Shown in pieces: positions 55,182 to 64,000 of a DNA stretch of 64,000 bases; within the stretch, counting starts at the first letter, position 1, and each line of letters opens with the position of its first letter. A program made the position numbers and the translations under genes. The notes beneath the pieces were generated by a model that saw nothing but the letters and a program-made list of their open reading frames with translations, was not told the DNA's origin and did not search any database. This stretch comes from Myxococcales bacterium (GTDB lineage: Bacteria; Myxococcota_A; Bradymonadia; UBA7976; UBA1532): assembly GCA_020633465.1 (NCBI GenBank), contig JACKDN010000009.1, forward strand, positions 124,001 to 188,000, read 5' to 3'.

Positions 55182-55640
55182 TCAGGCGCGGCGGCGGCGC
55201 ACCTGCAGGCCGAGGGCGAGCAGGATGGCCAGCCAGGGCAGGGTGGCCGCGGCGTCGATCGCTTCGCAGCCGCCCTCGTCGGGCTCGGTGCGCGGCACCT
55301 CGCCCTCGACGCAGCGGTTGCACTCGCGGAACGACGTCTCGGGCTTGTCGGTGCAGCGATCCTGCGGCTGGCACACGCCGTCCTCGCCGGTGATCTGGAC
55401 GCAGTAGCCGCCCCCCTCGTCGGTGCCCCAGCAGGGGTCGACGCACAGGACGCACTCGTCGACGTGGGTGTCGGGGTCGTCGGCGCACAGGGTGTCGCGC
55501 ACGCAGACGCCGTAGCGGGGGCCGGGCAGCGAGCAGTTGGCGCCCTCGGCGAGATCCTCGCAGGCGAAGAAGGCCGCCGGCACGTTGGCCGCGGCGGGGC
55601 CGGCGAGGGCGAGCAGCAGCAGCAGGGGCAGGGCGCGCAT
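55182..55640 (-). CDS. Cys-rich secreted protein with MYXO-CTERM-like tail
   Basis: The 152-residue protein has a cleavable signal (MRALPLLLLLALAGPAAA). The middle of about 90 residues contains sixteen Cys, arranged in loops such as CVLCVDPC and CNRCVEG. The end has GGCEAID, then a hydrophobic helix (LPWLAILLALGL) and RRRR, as in MYXO-CTERM sorting tails that lead to the cell surface. It starts 4 bases after the helicase stop, so it may be read with it. Function unknown. Confidence 0.8.
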   Translation of the reverse strand: MRALPLLLLLALAGPAAANVPAAFFACEDLAEGANCSLPGPRYGVCVRDTLCADDPDTHVDECVLCVDPCWGTDEGGGYCVQITGEDGVCQPQDRCTDKPETSFRECNRCVEGEVPRTEPDEGGCEAIDAAATLPWLAILLALGLQVRRRRA

Positions 55641-55644
55641 CGCC

Positions 55645-57990
55645 CTACTCTGCGTCGCCCTCGGCGTCCGGATCAATCGGCGGCCACGGCTCGCCGCGCA
55701 GCAGGGCGTCGGGCAACAGCGGCGAGGGCCGGCCCGAGCACACCATCCACAGCTGGTGGGCCGCGCGCGTCATCGCGACGTGCAGCAGGTGGCGCGCGTC
55801 GACGGCGTCGGGGTAGTGCTCGGCGGTGGGCTCGAGCAGGACGATGTAGTCGTACTCCAACCCCTTGATCTGAAAGACGTCCGTGACGTCGACGCCGGGG
55901 GTGAAGCTGAACTCCTGGCGGCGCACGCGGCGGAGCTCCGGCACCTCGCTGCGGCGCAGGCCCTCGTAGTACAGGTCGGCGACGGCGGGCGTGCGCGCCA
56001 CCAGCGCGACGGTGGCGCGGCGCTCGCGATCGCGCAGGCTCTTGAGGGCGTCGCCGAGGAAGGCGACCGCCTCGCCGGCCTCTTCGAAGCGCATCAGCTC
56101 GACCGGCGCGCCGTCGCGGGCGTCGCGCGCGGCCTCGTCGGGCGCCAGGGGTCCGAGGACGTGGTGGGCCAGCGACATCACCTGGCGGGTCGAGCGGTAG
56201 CTGACCGCCAGGGGCGGTAGGACGTGCGCCTTGACGCCCAGGATCTTCACCAGCGCGTCCCAGTCGTCGAAGCCGGTGTCCAGCCACAGCCGCTGCGCCG
56301 TGTCGCCGGCCAGGGTCACCGGCCCGCCGCGCTTCACCGCGCCGCACAGCACCTTCAGGATCATCGGCGACAGATCCTGCGCCTCGTCGACGACGACGTG
56401 CTCGAACTCGACCACCTGCTTCGAGGGCCCGGTGAGGCGGTCGTACTTGAGCTGGCAGACGCGCAGGATCAGCGCCAGATCGTCGCTGTCGAAGGTGGCC
56501 CGCAGGCTGTCCTCGTCGATCGACGCGCCGTCGACGCCGGTGCGGTGGCTGGCGTCGAAGTCGCTCAGATCGGCGGGCTCGTCGGCCTGCTGCGACACCG
56601 TGTCGACCAGCTGATCGAGCTCCCACTCGTAGTACTCGACGCCGGCCTTGCCGAAGCCCTCGGCCAGCCGGCGGCGGTCGGTGAGGAACATCGCCCAGGT
56701 CTCGACGGGATCCCCCAGCGCGTCGAGCGCCTGCCGCACCAGCTTGCGGGCGGGCACGATGCGCGGGCCGAGGACGTCCTTGCCCTCGGCGTCCAGCCAC
56801 CGGCGCAGCGCCATCACGCGCCGCATGGTCGGCAGGTTGCGGCGCTTCACCCACGCGTCGAGCAGCGGCTTGCCGCCGGCGCCCTCGAACAGGTCGTCCC
56901 ACTCGCGGGCCTCGTCGCGCAGGGCCTCTTCGAGCATCGCCAGCAGCGCGGGGTGGCGCTTGAGGCGGCGCGCGCCCATCGGCGTCTCGTCGGTCAGGCG
57001 GCGCTTCTTCAGGCCGGGCACCAGGCGCTTGACCGTGTCGAAGGCCCAGGCCGGGAAGGTGCGGATGGGCACGTTGGCGACGTCCAACGCCGGCAGCACG
57101 CGCTCGACGTAGCGGCGCAGCGCGTCACCGGGCGTGATGACCAGGATGCGGTTGCCGGCGAAGCGCTGGCGATCGTGGAAGTGCAGGAAGGCCACGCGGT
57201 GCAGCGCGATGGTGGTCTTCCCGGTGCCGGCGCCGCCGCGGATGATGACGACACCCGAGCGGTCGCCGCTGATGATGCGGAACTGCTCGGGATCGATCAG
57301 CGCGGTGATCTCGGGCAGGCGGCCGTCGGGGCCGCGGCGGCCCAGGCGCTCGGAGGGGGCGCGCACGGCGGTGCCCACGCCGCCGGCCAGCCGGGCGCGG
57401 TCGGCGGCCAGGCGGCGCCAGCCGGTCTCGGCGTGGTGCACGAGGACGGTGTCGCCTTCCTGCACGCGGGCCAGGTGGCCGTCGGTGATGTTCAGCGTGC
57501 GGCGGGCGGCGACCGTGCCGGTCTGCAGCTCGTTGGCGAAGCGCTCCTCGTACTCGTCGCCACCCCGATAGCAGTAGTAGATGCGGCTGATCGGCGAGTT
57601 GCGCCAGTCGACGATCTGCACGTCGCGCTGGGTGTCGATGAAGGCGCGGCGCCCGATGAACACCTCGCGCGTGCGCGGGGCGCCGTCCTTCACGTCGCGC
57701 AGCCGCAGGTGGGCGAAGTAGGGGCTGCGGGGGTCGGCGGGCAGCTCCGACTCGCGATCCTGGGCGGCGCGAAGGGCCGCCAGGCGGGTCATCGTCTCGA
57801 CCAGCATCGCGTGGTCCTCGGCGCGCTCCTCGAGCATCTGATCGCGCAGCGCGACGATCTCGCGGTCGTAATCCGCCCGCCCGCCGCCGCGCGTGACCGC
57901 GTGCGCCAGCTCGTTCTGGATGCGGCGCAGCTCGCCGGCCTCGTCTTCGATCAGGGCCAGCTCGTCGGGGGTCAGCGCGTCGTCGCTCAT
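55645..57990 (-). CDS. HelD-like UvrD/Rep superfamily 1 ATPase
   Basis: The 781-residue protein has an N-terminal coiled coil (about 10-80), then the HelD hallmark QIVDWRNSPISRIYY. Helicase motifs are split by inserts: Walker A (GGAGTGKTT), Walker B with VVVDEAQDLSP, motif III LAGDTAQRLW, and the motif IV-VI block with VSYRSTRQVM, IKGLEYDYIVL and VAMTRAAHQLW. HelD proteins free RNA polymerase from stalled complexes rather than unwind DNA; UvrD-like repair is an alternative. ATG 57990 is the only sensible start. Confidence 0.9.
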   Translation of the reverse strand: MSDDALTPDELALIEDEAGELRRIQNELAHAVTRGGGRADYDREIVALRDQMLEERAEDHAMLVETMTRLAALRAAQDRESELPADPRSPYFAHLRLRDVKDGAPRTREVFIGRRAFIDTQRDVQIVDWRNSPISRIYYCYRGGDEYEERFANELQTGTVAARRTLNITDGHLARVQEGDTVLVHHAETGWRRLAADRARLAGGVGTAVRAPSERLGRRGPDGRLPEITALIDPEQFRIISGDRSGVVIIRGGAGTGKTTIALHRVAFLHFHDRQRFAGNRILVITPGDALRRYVERVLPALDVANVPIRTFPAWAFDTVKRLVPGLKKRRLTDETPMGARRLKRHPALLAMLEEALRDEAREWDDLFEGAGGKPLLDAWVKRRNLPTMRRVMALRRWLDAEGKDVLGPRIVPARKLVRQALDALGDPVETWAMFLTDRRRLAEGFGKAGVEYYEWELDQLVDTVSQQADEPADLSDFDASHRTGVDGASIDEDSLRATFDSDDLALILRVCQLKYDRLTGPSKQVVEFEHVVVDEAQDLSPMILKVLCGAVKRGGPVTLAGDTAQRLWLDTGFDDWDALVKILGVKAHVLPPLAVSYRSTRQVMSLAHHVLGPLAPDEAARDARDGAPVELMRFEEAGEAVAFLGDALKSLRDRERRATVALVARTPAVADLYYEGLRRSEVPELRRVRRQEFSFTPGVDVTDVFQIKGLEYDYIVLLEPTAEHYPDAVDARHLLHVAMTRAAHQLWMVCSGRPSPLLPDALLRGEPWPPIDPDAEGDAE

Positions 57991-58121
57991 GGGGCTCCCG
58001 AGGGGGCAGAAACGAGCCGGGGGTTGTAGCAGACGGGGTGCGCGGGCGCCACCGAGGGTGGGCGTCGACAGCGGCCGGTCGGACGCCTACGGTGGCGGAC
58101 GCCCAACGACGAGGAGGCACC

Positions 58122-58454
58122 ATGAAGATCGATTACGTCGAGATCCCCGGCCCCGATCTGGAGGCGATGAAGGCCTTCTACGGCGCGGCCTTCGGCTGGA
58201 CCTTCCAGGACTACGGCGGCCACTACGTCGACTTCCTGGGCGCCGGCCTGTCGGGCGGCTTCAACCCGAACGGCACGCCGGCGCGGGTGGGATCGCTGGT
58301 CATCCTCTACGCCGACGACCTCGACGCGGCGGAGCAGGCGGTCACGGGCGCCGGCGGTGAGATCGTGGCGCGCCACGACTTCCCGGGCGGGCGGCGCTTC
58401 CACTTCGTCGATCCCTGCGGCAACGAGCTGGCGGTCTGGACGAAGGCGGGCTGA
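58122..58454 (+). CDS. VOC-family (glyoxalase-like) protein
   Basis: This 110-residue single-domain protein has the two beta-alpha-beta-beta-beta units of the vicinal oxygen chelate fold. Typical blocks are YVEIPGPDLEAMKAFYGAAFGW at the start and HFVDPCGNELAVW at the end. Function in this superfamily ranges from dioxygenases to resistance proteins and cannot be set from sequence. GAGGAGG lies five bases before ATG 58122. It ends base-to-base against the convergent AAA ATPase gene. Confidence 0.92.
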   Translation: MKIDYVEIPGPDLEAMKAFYGAAFGWTFQDYGGHYVDFLGAGLSGGFNPNGTPARVGSLVILYADDLDAAEQAVTGAGGEIVARHDFPGGRRFHFVDPCGNELAVWTKAG

Positions 58455-59324
58455 TCAGGCGGTCTGCCGCAGGCGCTCGAGGTCGCGGCGCGTCTTGACC
58501 AGCGCTTGCAGGCAGGGCAGGGCGTGCAGCGGGGCGTCCTCGACGGCGCCCGCGGCGTCGGCGCCGAGCGCGCGGGTCAGCACGCGCACCCACACCAGCA
58601 GCTCGCCGGTGGCCGGGCGCTTCTGCCAGTCGGGCAGGGCGTCGCGCAGGGCCACGAAGCGCTCGACCGCGCGCGCGGCCAGGCCCTCGCCGACGGCGTC
58701 CGGCGGGAAGTGAGCCGCGACGATGCGCGCCAGGCCGGCGGCGTCGGGGAAGTCGATGTGGTGGAACACCACGCGGCGCAGGAAGGGATCGGGCAGCTGG
58801 CGCTCGGCGTTGCTGGTGATGATCACCACCGGGCGCAGATCGGCGGCGTGGTGCTGGCGCGGCTCGACCTCGTCCACCCAGAAGCGCATGCGATCCAGCA
58901 CGTTGAGCAGGCTGTTGGGGAAGTCGCGCGGCGCCTTGTCGATCTCGTCGATCAGCACCACCCGGCGGCGCGGCGCCTCGCCGCCGCCCTCGGCGATGGC
59001 GCGGCCGAGCGCCTGCAGCGCGACGTAATGGCCGGGATCGGCGGCGCGCGCGTCCTGCACCTGGGCGTCGTAGAAGCGGCGCAGCCCGTCGTAGGTGTAC
59101 AGCAGGTCGCGCGCCCGGTGGTCGCTGCGCGTGTAGAACTCGAGCGGATCGCCCAAGCCCAGCTGTTCGGCCACGGCCCAGGCCAGGCGCGTCTTGCCGG
59201 TGCCCGGCTCGCCGGTCACCAGCAGCGGCTGCTCGGCCGCCAGCGCGGTGTTCACGGCCAGCGCCAGCGCGGCGTCGGGCACGTAGCCGGCGGCCTCGAC
59301 GGGGCGGAACTGCTCGAAGCTCAT
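58455..59324 (-). CDS. MoxR-type AAA+ ATPase
   Basis: The 289-residue ATPase has Walker A (VTGEPGTGKT), Walker B (VVLIDEIDKAPRDFPNSLL), sensor 1 (VVIITSNAERQLPDPFLRR) and a helical C-terminal lid. MoxR ATPases remodel protein complexes and work with von Willebrand A-type partners. Its start overlaps the stop of the upstream vWA-like gene by four bases (ATGA), and that gene overlaps the adaptor-domain gene, so the three form one operon. In related gene sets this ATPase is the core motor of a proposed conflict or stress-response device. Confidence 0.92.
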   Translation of the reverse strand: MSFEQFRPVEAAGYVPDAALALAVNTALAAEQPLLVTGEPGTGKTRLAWAVAEQLGLGDPLEFYTRSDHRARDLLYTYDGLRRFYDAQVQDARAADPGHYVALQALGRAIAEGGGEAPRRRVVLIDEIDKAPRDFPNSLLNVLDRMRFWVDEVEPRQHHAADLRPVVIITSNAERQLPDPFLRRVVFHHIDFPDAAGLARIVAAHFPPDAVGEGLAARAVERFVALRDALPDWQKRPATGELLVWVRVLTRALGADAAGAVEDAPLHALPCLQALVKTRRDLERLRQTA

Positions 59325-62029
59325 GGGGGGCTCCCTTCGGTGAGGACGATGTCGATGTCGCTCGCGCCGGGCCAAGCCGGCTTCGCGACGCCGCGTGCGG
59401 TCATCGGGGCGGTGACGCCGGCTCGGCGGAGGGCGTCGATCACGACCGCGGCGCGGCGCAGGCTGAGGCGGTCGTCGCCGACGGCCGTGACGCGCACGGA
59501 CGTGCCCGCCGGCGCGGCGCCGATCACCGCGGCCGCCTGCTCGAGCGCCGCGAGCGCGCGCGCGTCGAGCCGATCGTCGCCCGCGGCGAAGCGGACGGGT
59601 TCGGCGAGCTGCAGCCGCCGCGGCTCGGGGCGTCCGCCGGCGGCGCGGTCGGGCCCCTGGCCGTCGTCGACCTCGACCACCTCGGCCTCGGCGCCGCCTG
59701 CGTCGCGGTCGGGCCCCTGGCCGTCGTCGACCTCCACCACCTCGGCCTCGGCGCCGCCTGCGTCGCGGTCGGGCCCCTGGCCGTCGTCGACCTCGACGGT
59801 GTCGCCTTCGTCCGGCGCGGCGGGCGGCTCGACCACCTCGGGGCCCTCGGCGTCGACCGGCCGCTCGCGGCCCGACGGTGGGGGGTGGCCGGCCGCGCCG
59901 CGTCGGGCGCGCCCGCGTCGGCGGCGACCGCGCCGGCGACCTCGCGCTCGAGCGCGGTGGCCAGCCCTCGACGCTCGCGTCGGCCTTCGCGGCCGGCGGC
60001 GCGGCCAGGGCCGGTCGGGTGCCGGCGCTCAGCAGCCGCGGCGCACGGGTCCACCGGGCGCCGCCCAACGTCGCCGCGCCGCTCTCCCAGCTCAGGTAGT
60101 AGCAGCCGTCCACGCGCGCCACCGGCGTCGGCCCGTCCGGGTTCACGACGCCGTCGACGCCGGGCCCGTGCAGCCGCACGTCGGCCGTCGACAAGGTCGC
60201 CCAGACGCCGGGCGCCGGGCGCACCCAGGTGCGGCCGGTCGATGGATCGAAGGCCGACTCGAGAGCACGACGTGGTCCTGCAGCAGCGTCCGGCTGCTCG
60301 CGCTCCACCACGCCAGCCCGGTCAGCGCGGCGGCGGCCAGCGCGGCGCCCCACGACGGCCAGCCGAAGCCCACCGGGCGCCCGCCGCCGTCGCCGAGCAC
60401 CGTGGCGTCGGGCGCGGCCAGCCCGCTGGCCTCGGCCACGTCGCGCCCCAGCGGCGTCGCGGCCAGCGCGTCCAGCTCGGCCTGCCCGCGTGCCCGGGCC
60501 GGGCGTCGCCCAGCCGCAGCTCGAGCAGCGCGCGATCGTGCCGCCAGCGCAGGCCGGCCGCGCTGTCGGCGCGCGCGGGCCGCGCCGCGTCCATCGCGTC
60601 GAGCAGCACGCGCCGCAGGTGGGCCGGGCGGCGCACCAGCGCGTCCCTCGTGATCGCGCAGCCACCGCTCGGCGGCCGCCCCCGTCGTCGCGCGCCGGAT
60701 CGGCGGCCAACGCGACGATGGCGGCGGCGCGCGTGTCCGGCGCGACGGTGCGCGCCAGGGCCAGCGCCTGCGCGCCGTCGGGCCAGGGCAGCAGGCCGCG
60801 CAGGAACCGCAGGCGCTCGACGTCGCGCCGCCGCACTGCGGCCGGGCCGCCCTGCGCCGGCGGCGCCGCGTGCCCACGAGGTGCTGCGCGGCGGCCAGCA
60901 GCCCGCCGCGGGTCAGCGGCCAGGCAGGCACCTCGGCCGCGGCGAACCCGGGCGCCCACCACGCGGGGTCGGGCACCGGGTTCAGCCAGGCGGCGGCGGG
61001 CGAAGCGGCGCAGGGCGGGCAGCTCGACGGGCGCGCGGGTCCCCAGGCCCAGCAGCGGCAGGTGCCCCGCCCGCTGGGCCAACGTCGCCAGCGGAACCGC
61101 CGCGCCGTCGAACTCCACGACGTCGGGCGGTCGACGAAGCGCGCGACCTCGACGTGGACGCCGCGCGTCCGCAAGCCGGCGAGCAGCGCGTCGACGTGGG
61201 CGCGCCAGGGCGCCATCGCGGCCCCCGTGTCGTGCAGCAACAGCACCGCGGCCGGCGCGGGCCGCGGGCGGAAGCGCGGCGCGCGGGCGCGCCGCCCGCC
61301 GCGACGGTCGCCTCGAGCGTGCGCTCGACGTCCAGCTCGCCGTGCCGCGCCGTCAGGCGCCCGCAGCCAGCCAGGTGGCGGCGTCGTCCAGGTCGGCGCG
61401 CGGGATGGGCGGCGTCGTGGCGGCGGCGAGGTCGAGGTCGTACCAGCGGGGCGCGGGCAGCGCGTCCATGGCCTCGCGCCACCGCCGCGCCGACCAGGCG
61501 CCGCGACGCGCCCGCCCCGGCGTCGGCTCGAGACGCCGAGCAGCAGCGCGGCGCCCAGCGCCAGCAGCGCCGCCTGCGTGGCGTCGTCGCGCGTCGGCGG
61601 ATCGCACGGGTCGGTGGTCCACCGCAACGTGTCGGGCGGGCGCGCGGGGGCCGCCGCCGGCCCCGTCGCCGGCGCCAGCTCGGGCGGTGCCGAGGGCCGC
61701 GCGACGAGCACGACCGCGACGCCGGCCGCGATCAGCAGGCCCGCGCCCACCGCCCACGGCCACCGTCGGCCGGTCGCGGGCGTGGACGGCGCGACGTCGA
61801 CGGCCGACGGCGCGCTCGCAGGCGGGTACAGCAGGTCGAAGGCGGCCCGCACCTGCTCGACCTCGTCGGCGTCCCGGGCCAGCAGCGCCGCCAGCGCGCC
61901 GCGCAGGTCGTCGCGGGACGCGCCGTCGTAGCGGTCGAGCAAGCGGGCCACGCGCAGGTGGTCGTCGGGCCCGATGGCCAGCCCCTGCGCCCGCAGCACG
62001 TCGAGCAGGTCGGCGAAGGGCAGGCTCAC
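59321..62029 (-). pseudogene. Membrane vWA-like/OmpA-like protein, broken by many frame changes
   Basis: GTG 62029 overlaps the upstream stop (GTGA). Reading across frames gives a helical N-terminal domain (about 70 residues, FADLLDVLRAQGLAIGPDD), a membrane helix and a second hydrophobic helix. A vWA-like domain with a degenerate metal site (LLLHDTGAAM) follows, then WLNPVPDPAW and FLRGLLPWPDG blocks. After another membrane segment comes a beta-rich part (TGRTWVRPAPGVWATLS), a 60-bp repeat linker and an OmpA-like end (DDRLSLRRAAVVIDALRRAGV). The coding signal hops between frames about ten times between 61530 and 59850. The total, 2709 bases, is still a multiple of three. It is either a decayed gene or sequence error; the intact flanks and overlapping starts argue that a working version exists or existed recently. 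Confidence 0.65.
59641..59800 (-). repeat. 60-bp coding tandem repeat, about 2.6 copies
   Basis: Units at 59641, 59701 and 59761 are near-identical over 60 bases. They encode an acidic 20-residue unit containing VEVDDGQGPDR. They form the linker before the OmpA-like domain. Confidence 0.9.
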
Positions 62030-63120
62030 GGCTCGGCCAGCCACCGGCGCAGGTTCTCGTACACGTCCGCCGAGCGGTCGCCGCGCCCCACCAGCTTCAG
62101 CGCCAGCGCGGCGGGCGTGAGGCCCGCGCGCTCGCGCGCGGTCAGGGCGCGCTCGGCGAAGTGCTGCACGTCCGCCCGGGTGATGGGGCGCAGCTCGGGC
62201 AGGGCCAGCACCTCGACGTTCGGCCCGCCGGCGGCCAGGGCGCGCGCCAGCGCCTGCGCCTTGCCGACGGTGTCCAGGTGGTCGGCGCGCCCGAACCAGC
62301 GTCGCCACCAGGGCACCGCGCTCCAGCCGACGGGCTGCAGCAGCAGCACGCGCGCGTCGGGCGGCGTCAGCCGGGGCAGATGGCCGGTGACGAACTCGAC
62401 GAAGCCCGCGTGGTCGTGCAGCTCGCGGCGCAGCAGGCTGCAGCCCACCACCAGCGGCGCCAGCGCCGACGCCGCGCGCAGCAGGTCGGGCAGTGCCGTC
62501 GAGGCGTCGCCCAGCGCCGCGCGCACCGCGCGCTCGAAGCGCTCGGCGTGGTCGGCCGCGCCGCGCGGGCGCTCGCCGCCCCAGTCCACCCGCGCGAAGC
62601 GGTAGCGCGCCAGCGGCTCGCCCTCGACCAGGTCGACGAAGCGCCCGTGCGCCTCGTGATCGGCGCCGGTCAGCAGCGTGAGCCGCACCGCCGGCGCGCC
62701 GACCAGGTCCACCAGGCGCGTGCGCTGCGGTTCGCGGTCGCAGCGCAGCCAGCGCAGGTCGACGGCCGGCGGCACCGGCGCGTCGGCGAACACGACCAAC
62801 GAGGCTGCCTGCACCCGCGCCCGCAGCGCCGCGACCGCCGCCGCCCGCGCCGCGTCGTCGCGCAGGTGCCGCTCGAGGCCCCGCAGGTAGGTCGCGAACC
62901 AGCCGCGCACCTGCGGCGCGTCGGCGCCCCGCGCGCCGTTCAAGTGGTCCAGGTCGAGGTCGATCTGCTCGGCCGGCGCGTCCGCCTCGGGGATGCGCCG
63001 CATCCAGGCGGTGTCGGCCCCCGCCAGCAGCCGCCCGCGCAGCCGCCGATAGCCGTCCACCGCCAGCAGCACGTCCCGTAGACGTGCCACCCCGTCGTCA
63101 TCGAGGAAGCCAGGCCGCAC
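62026..63120 (-). CDS. Adaptor-domain (EAD-like) protein with inactive-STAND-like C-terminal part
   Basis: From GTG 63120 the protein has 364 residues. Residues 1-100 form a helical domain (FLDDDGVARLRDVLLAVDG, then QIDLDLDHLN) that aligns with the N-terminus of the divergent protease gene. That is the sign of a shared adaptor, as in effector-associated domains. The rest (TGADHEAHGRFVDLVEGEPL, ALAPLVVGCSLLRRELHD, LALPELRPITRADVQHFAERAL) resembles my recollection of iSTAND segments, NTPase-like domains without P-loop residues. No Walker motif is visible. The start is uncertain: upstream codons are a GTC microsatellite. The stop overlaps the vWA-like gene by four bases. Confidence 0.68.
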   Translation of the reverse strand: MRPGFLDDDGVARLRDVLLAVDGYRRLRGRLLAGADTAWMRRIPEADAPAEQIDLDLDHLNGARGADAPQVRGWFATYLRGLERHLRDDAARAAAVAALRARVQAASLVVFADAPVPPAVDLRWLRCDREPQRTRLVDLVGAPAVRLTLLTGADHEAHGRFVDLVEGEPLARYRFARVDWGGERPRGAADHAERFERAVRAALGDASTALPDLLRAASALAPLVVGCSLLRRELHDHAGFVEFVTGHLPRLTPPDARVLLLQPVGWSAVPWWRRWFGRADHLDTVGKAQALARALAAGGPNVEVLALPELRPITRADVQHFAERALTARERAGLTPAALALKLVGRGDRSADVYENLRRWLAEP

Positions 63121-63159
63121 CCGGCGACCATACCCCAACAACGGTCGATCACCGCCGCA

Positions 63160-63200
63160 ACTCGTCGTCGTGGTCGTTGTCGTCGTCGTCGTCGAACTTG
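63160..63200. repeat. GTC microsatellite in the divergent control region
   Basis: The 121-base space between the two adaptor-domain genes contains an imperfect run of about ten GTC/GTT/GTG triplets. It lies where the two divergent promoters must be. No -35/-10 pair is evident. Confidence 0.6.
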
Positions 63201-63241
63201 CGGCCCGCGCCCCCACACCGCAGCCTGCCCTGGGAGGTGCC

Positions 63242-64000
63242 ATGGTCGACCCCAACTTCCGCTACCTCGATCCCGACGCCGTCTGGGATCTCGCCGACGC
63301 CCTCTTCGCCCTCGACCTCGACGCCGACGGACGCCGTCGCCTGCTGGCGCGCCTGCCGCGCACCTTGGCCGCCTCACTGCCGCCGGCCAGCGACGGGCCG
63401 GGCAGCCTCGCCCAGATCGAGCTCGACCTCGACCGCCTCAACCGCATCGAGCGCCTGCGCGACGGCGAGGTGCCCCTCGATCTGTACCTGCAGGGCGCCC
63501 AGCGGCTGGCGCGCGGCCGCGGCGGCGACGTGGTGACGGCCATCGAGGACGCCCGCGCCCGCGTCGCCACCGGCGGGCCGGCCGCCCCCGACGCCCCGCC
63601 CGAGACCCCCGAGCGGGTCATCGACTTCGACGCCCGCCTCGACGTCGCCTTCCTGGCCGCCGGCGCGCGCGCCGCCGAGTCGGTGGGCCTGGTGCGCGTG
63701 CCCGCCCTGCGGGACGGCGCCGCGCTGCTCGACGGCGCGGGCAACCCGATCCACTGCACCGGCACCGTCTGGGTCGTGGCCCCGAACCTCGTGCTCACCA
63801 ACCACCACGTCGTCCGCGTGCTGGCCGCGGCCGAGCCGGTCAGCGACGCCGATCTGCACCGTCAGGCCGCCGCCGCCCAGGTCACCTTCCACCCCGACGG
63901 CGTCGACGCGCCGCCCGAGGCCTGGCAGCCGGTCGAGGGCCTGCGCGCCTTCGCCGCCGGCCCGCTCGACTACGCGGCCCTCGCCGTCGCCACCGATCAC
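63242..64000 (+). CDS. Adaptor-domain (EAD-like) trypsin-like serine protease, truncated by the window edge
   Basis: ATG 63242 with GGGAGG five bases upstream opens a frame that stays open for all 253 codons to the edge. Residues 1-110 are the adaptor-like domain (YLDPDAVWDLADALFALDLD, then QIELDLDRLNRIERLRDGEVPL). A linker follows (about 115-170), then a chymotrypsin/HtrA-type protease domain: GTVWVVAPNLVLTNHHVV with the catalytic His, and later LDYAALAVA with the likely catalytic Asp. The catalytic Ser lies beyond the window. No signal peptide is visible, so a cytoplasmic protease is likely. Its shared domain with the divergent gene suggests recruitment to that protein. Confidence 0.85.
   Translation, partial: MVDPNFRYLDPDAVWDLADALFALDLDADGRRRLLARLPRTLAASLPPASDGPGSLAQIELDLDRLNRIERLRDGEVPLDLYLQGAQRLARGRGGDVVTAIEDARARVATGGPAAPDAPPETPERVIDFDARLDVAFLAAGARAAESVGLVRVPALRDGAALLDGAGNPIHCTGTVWVVAPNLVLTNHHVVRVLAAAEPVSDADLHRQAAAAQVTFHPDGVDAPPEAWQPVEGLRAFAAGPLDYAALAVATDH

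Overview
The window reads as a chromosomal segment of a very GC-rich member of the Myxococcota (deltaproteobacterial type). I infer this from strong third-position G/C, many lipoproteins with Asp-Ala or Gly-Gly-Glu-Pro-Gly low-complexity linkers, two proteins with MYXO-CTERM-like tails, Ser/Thr kinases with FHA or WD40-like partners, hybrid signalling proteins and many-heme c-type cytochromes. I see no rRNA, tRNA, CRISPR array, insertion sequence or phage gene. Species cannot be assigned from this sequence alone.

Layout. 1-6.6 kb: a truncated gene end, two lipoproteins, a BASS-family transporter, a large amidase with regulatory-like repeats, and a coupled EVE-domain/DUF3348-like pair. 6.7-13 kb: a GTGA-coupled FHA-winged-helix regulator and WD40-type Ser/Thr kinase (kinase gene frame-disrupted), then a lipoprotein with an 18-bp repeat tract. 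13.2-18.1 kb: an oligopeptide ABC operon with one ATPase gene. 18.1-24.9 kb: an acidic zinc-ribbon protein, a solitary RND pump, a TMTC-like membrane protein, and an ECF sigma factor with a ChrR-like cupin anti-sigma factor behind a TGATCC/CGTA promoter. 25-33.9 kb: a caspase-like/PDZ/thioredoxin fusion, a KamA-family aminomutase, a histidine kinase-receiver-EAL hybrid, class I fumarase and a sterol-desaturase-type hydroxylase. 34-39.3 kb: an electron-transfer cluster (7-heme cytochrome, cytochrome b, 3-heme cytochrome) and a 30-heme cytochrome facing it across a minisatellite. 39.3-47.8 kb: a bacterial alpha-2-macroglobulin and a shortened paralogue. 47.9-58.5 kb: a second ECF sigma/zinc anti-sigma pair, alanine dehydrogenase, a CAP-domain protein, a soluble kinase, an RNase Z-like hydrolase, a HelD-like helicase and a VOC protein.

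58.5-64 kb is the most distinctive region. A MoxR-type AAA ATPase overlaps a membrane vWA/OmpA-type gene broken by many frame changes, which overlaps a gene with an N-terminal adaptor-like domain. Divergent from these starts a trypsin-like protease carrying a related N-terminal domain; it runs off the window. The layout resembles effector-associated-domain (EAD) conflict systems, in which matching small domains bring a protease effector to a MoxR/vWA/NTPase-like core.

Limits: family calls come from reading motifs, not from searches. Several genes show frame changes in G/C runs; whether these are real or sequencing errors cannot be decided here. In the three genes with several changes, the overall reading frame is restored.
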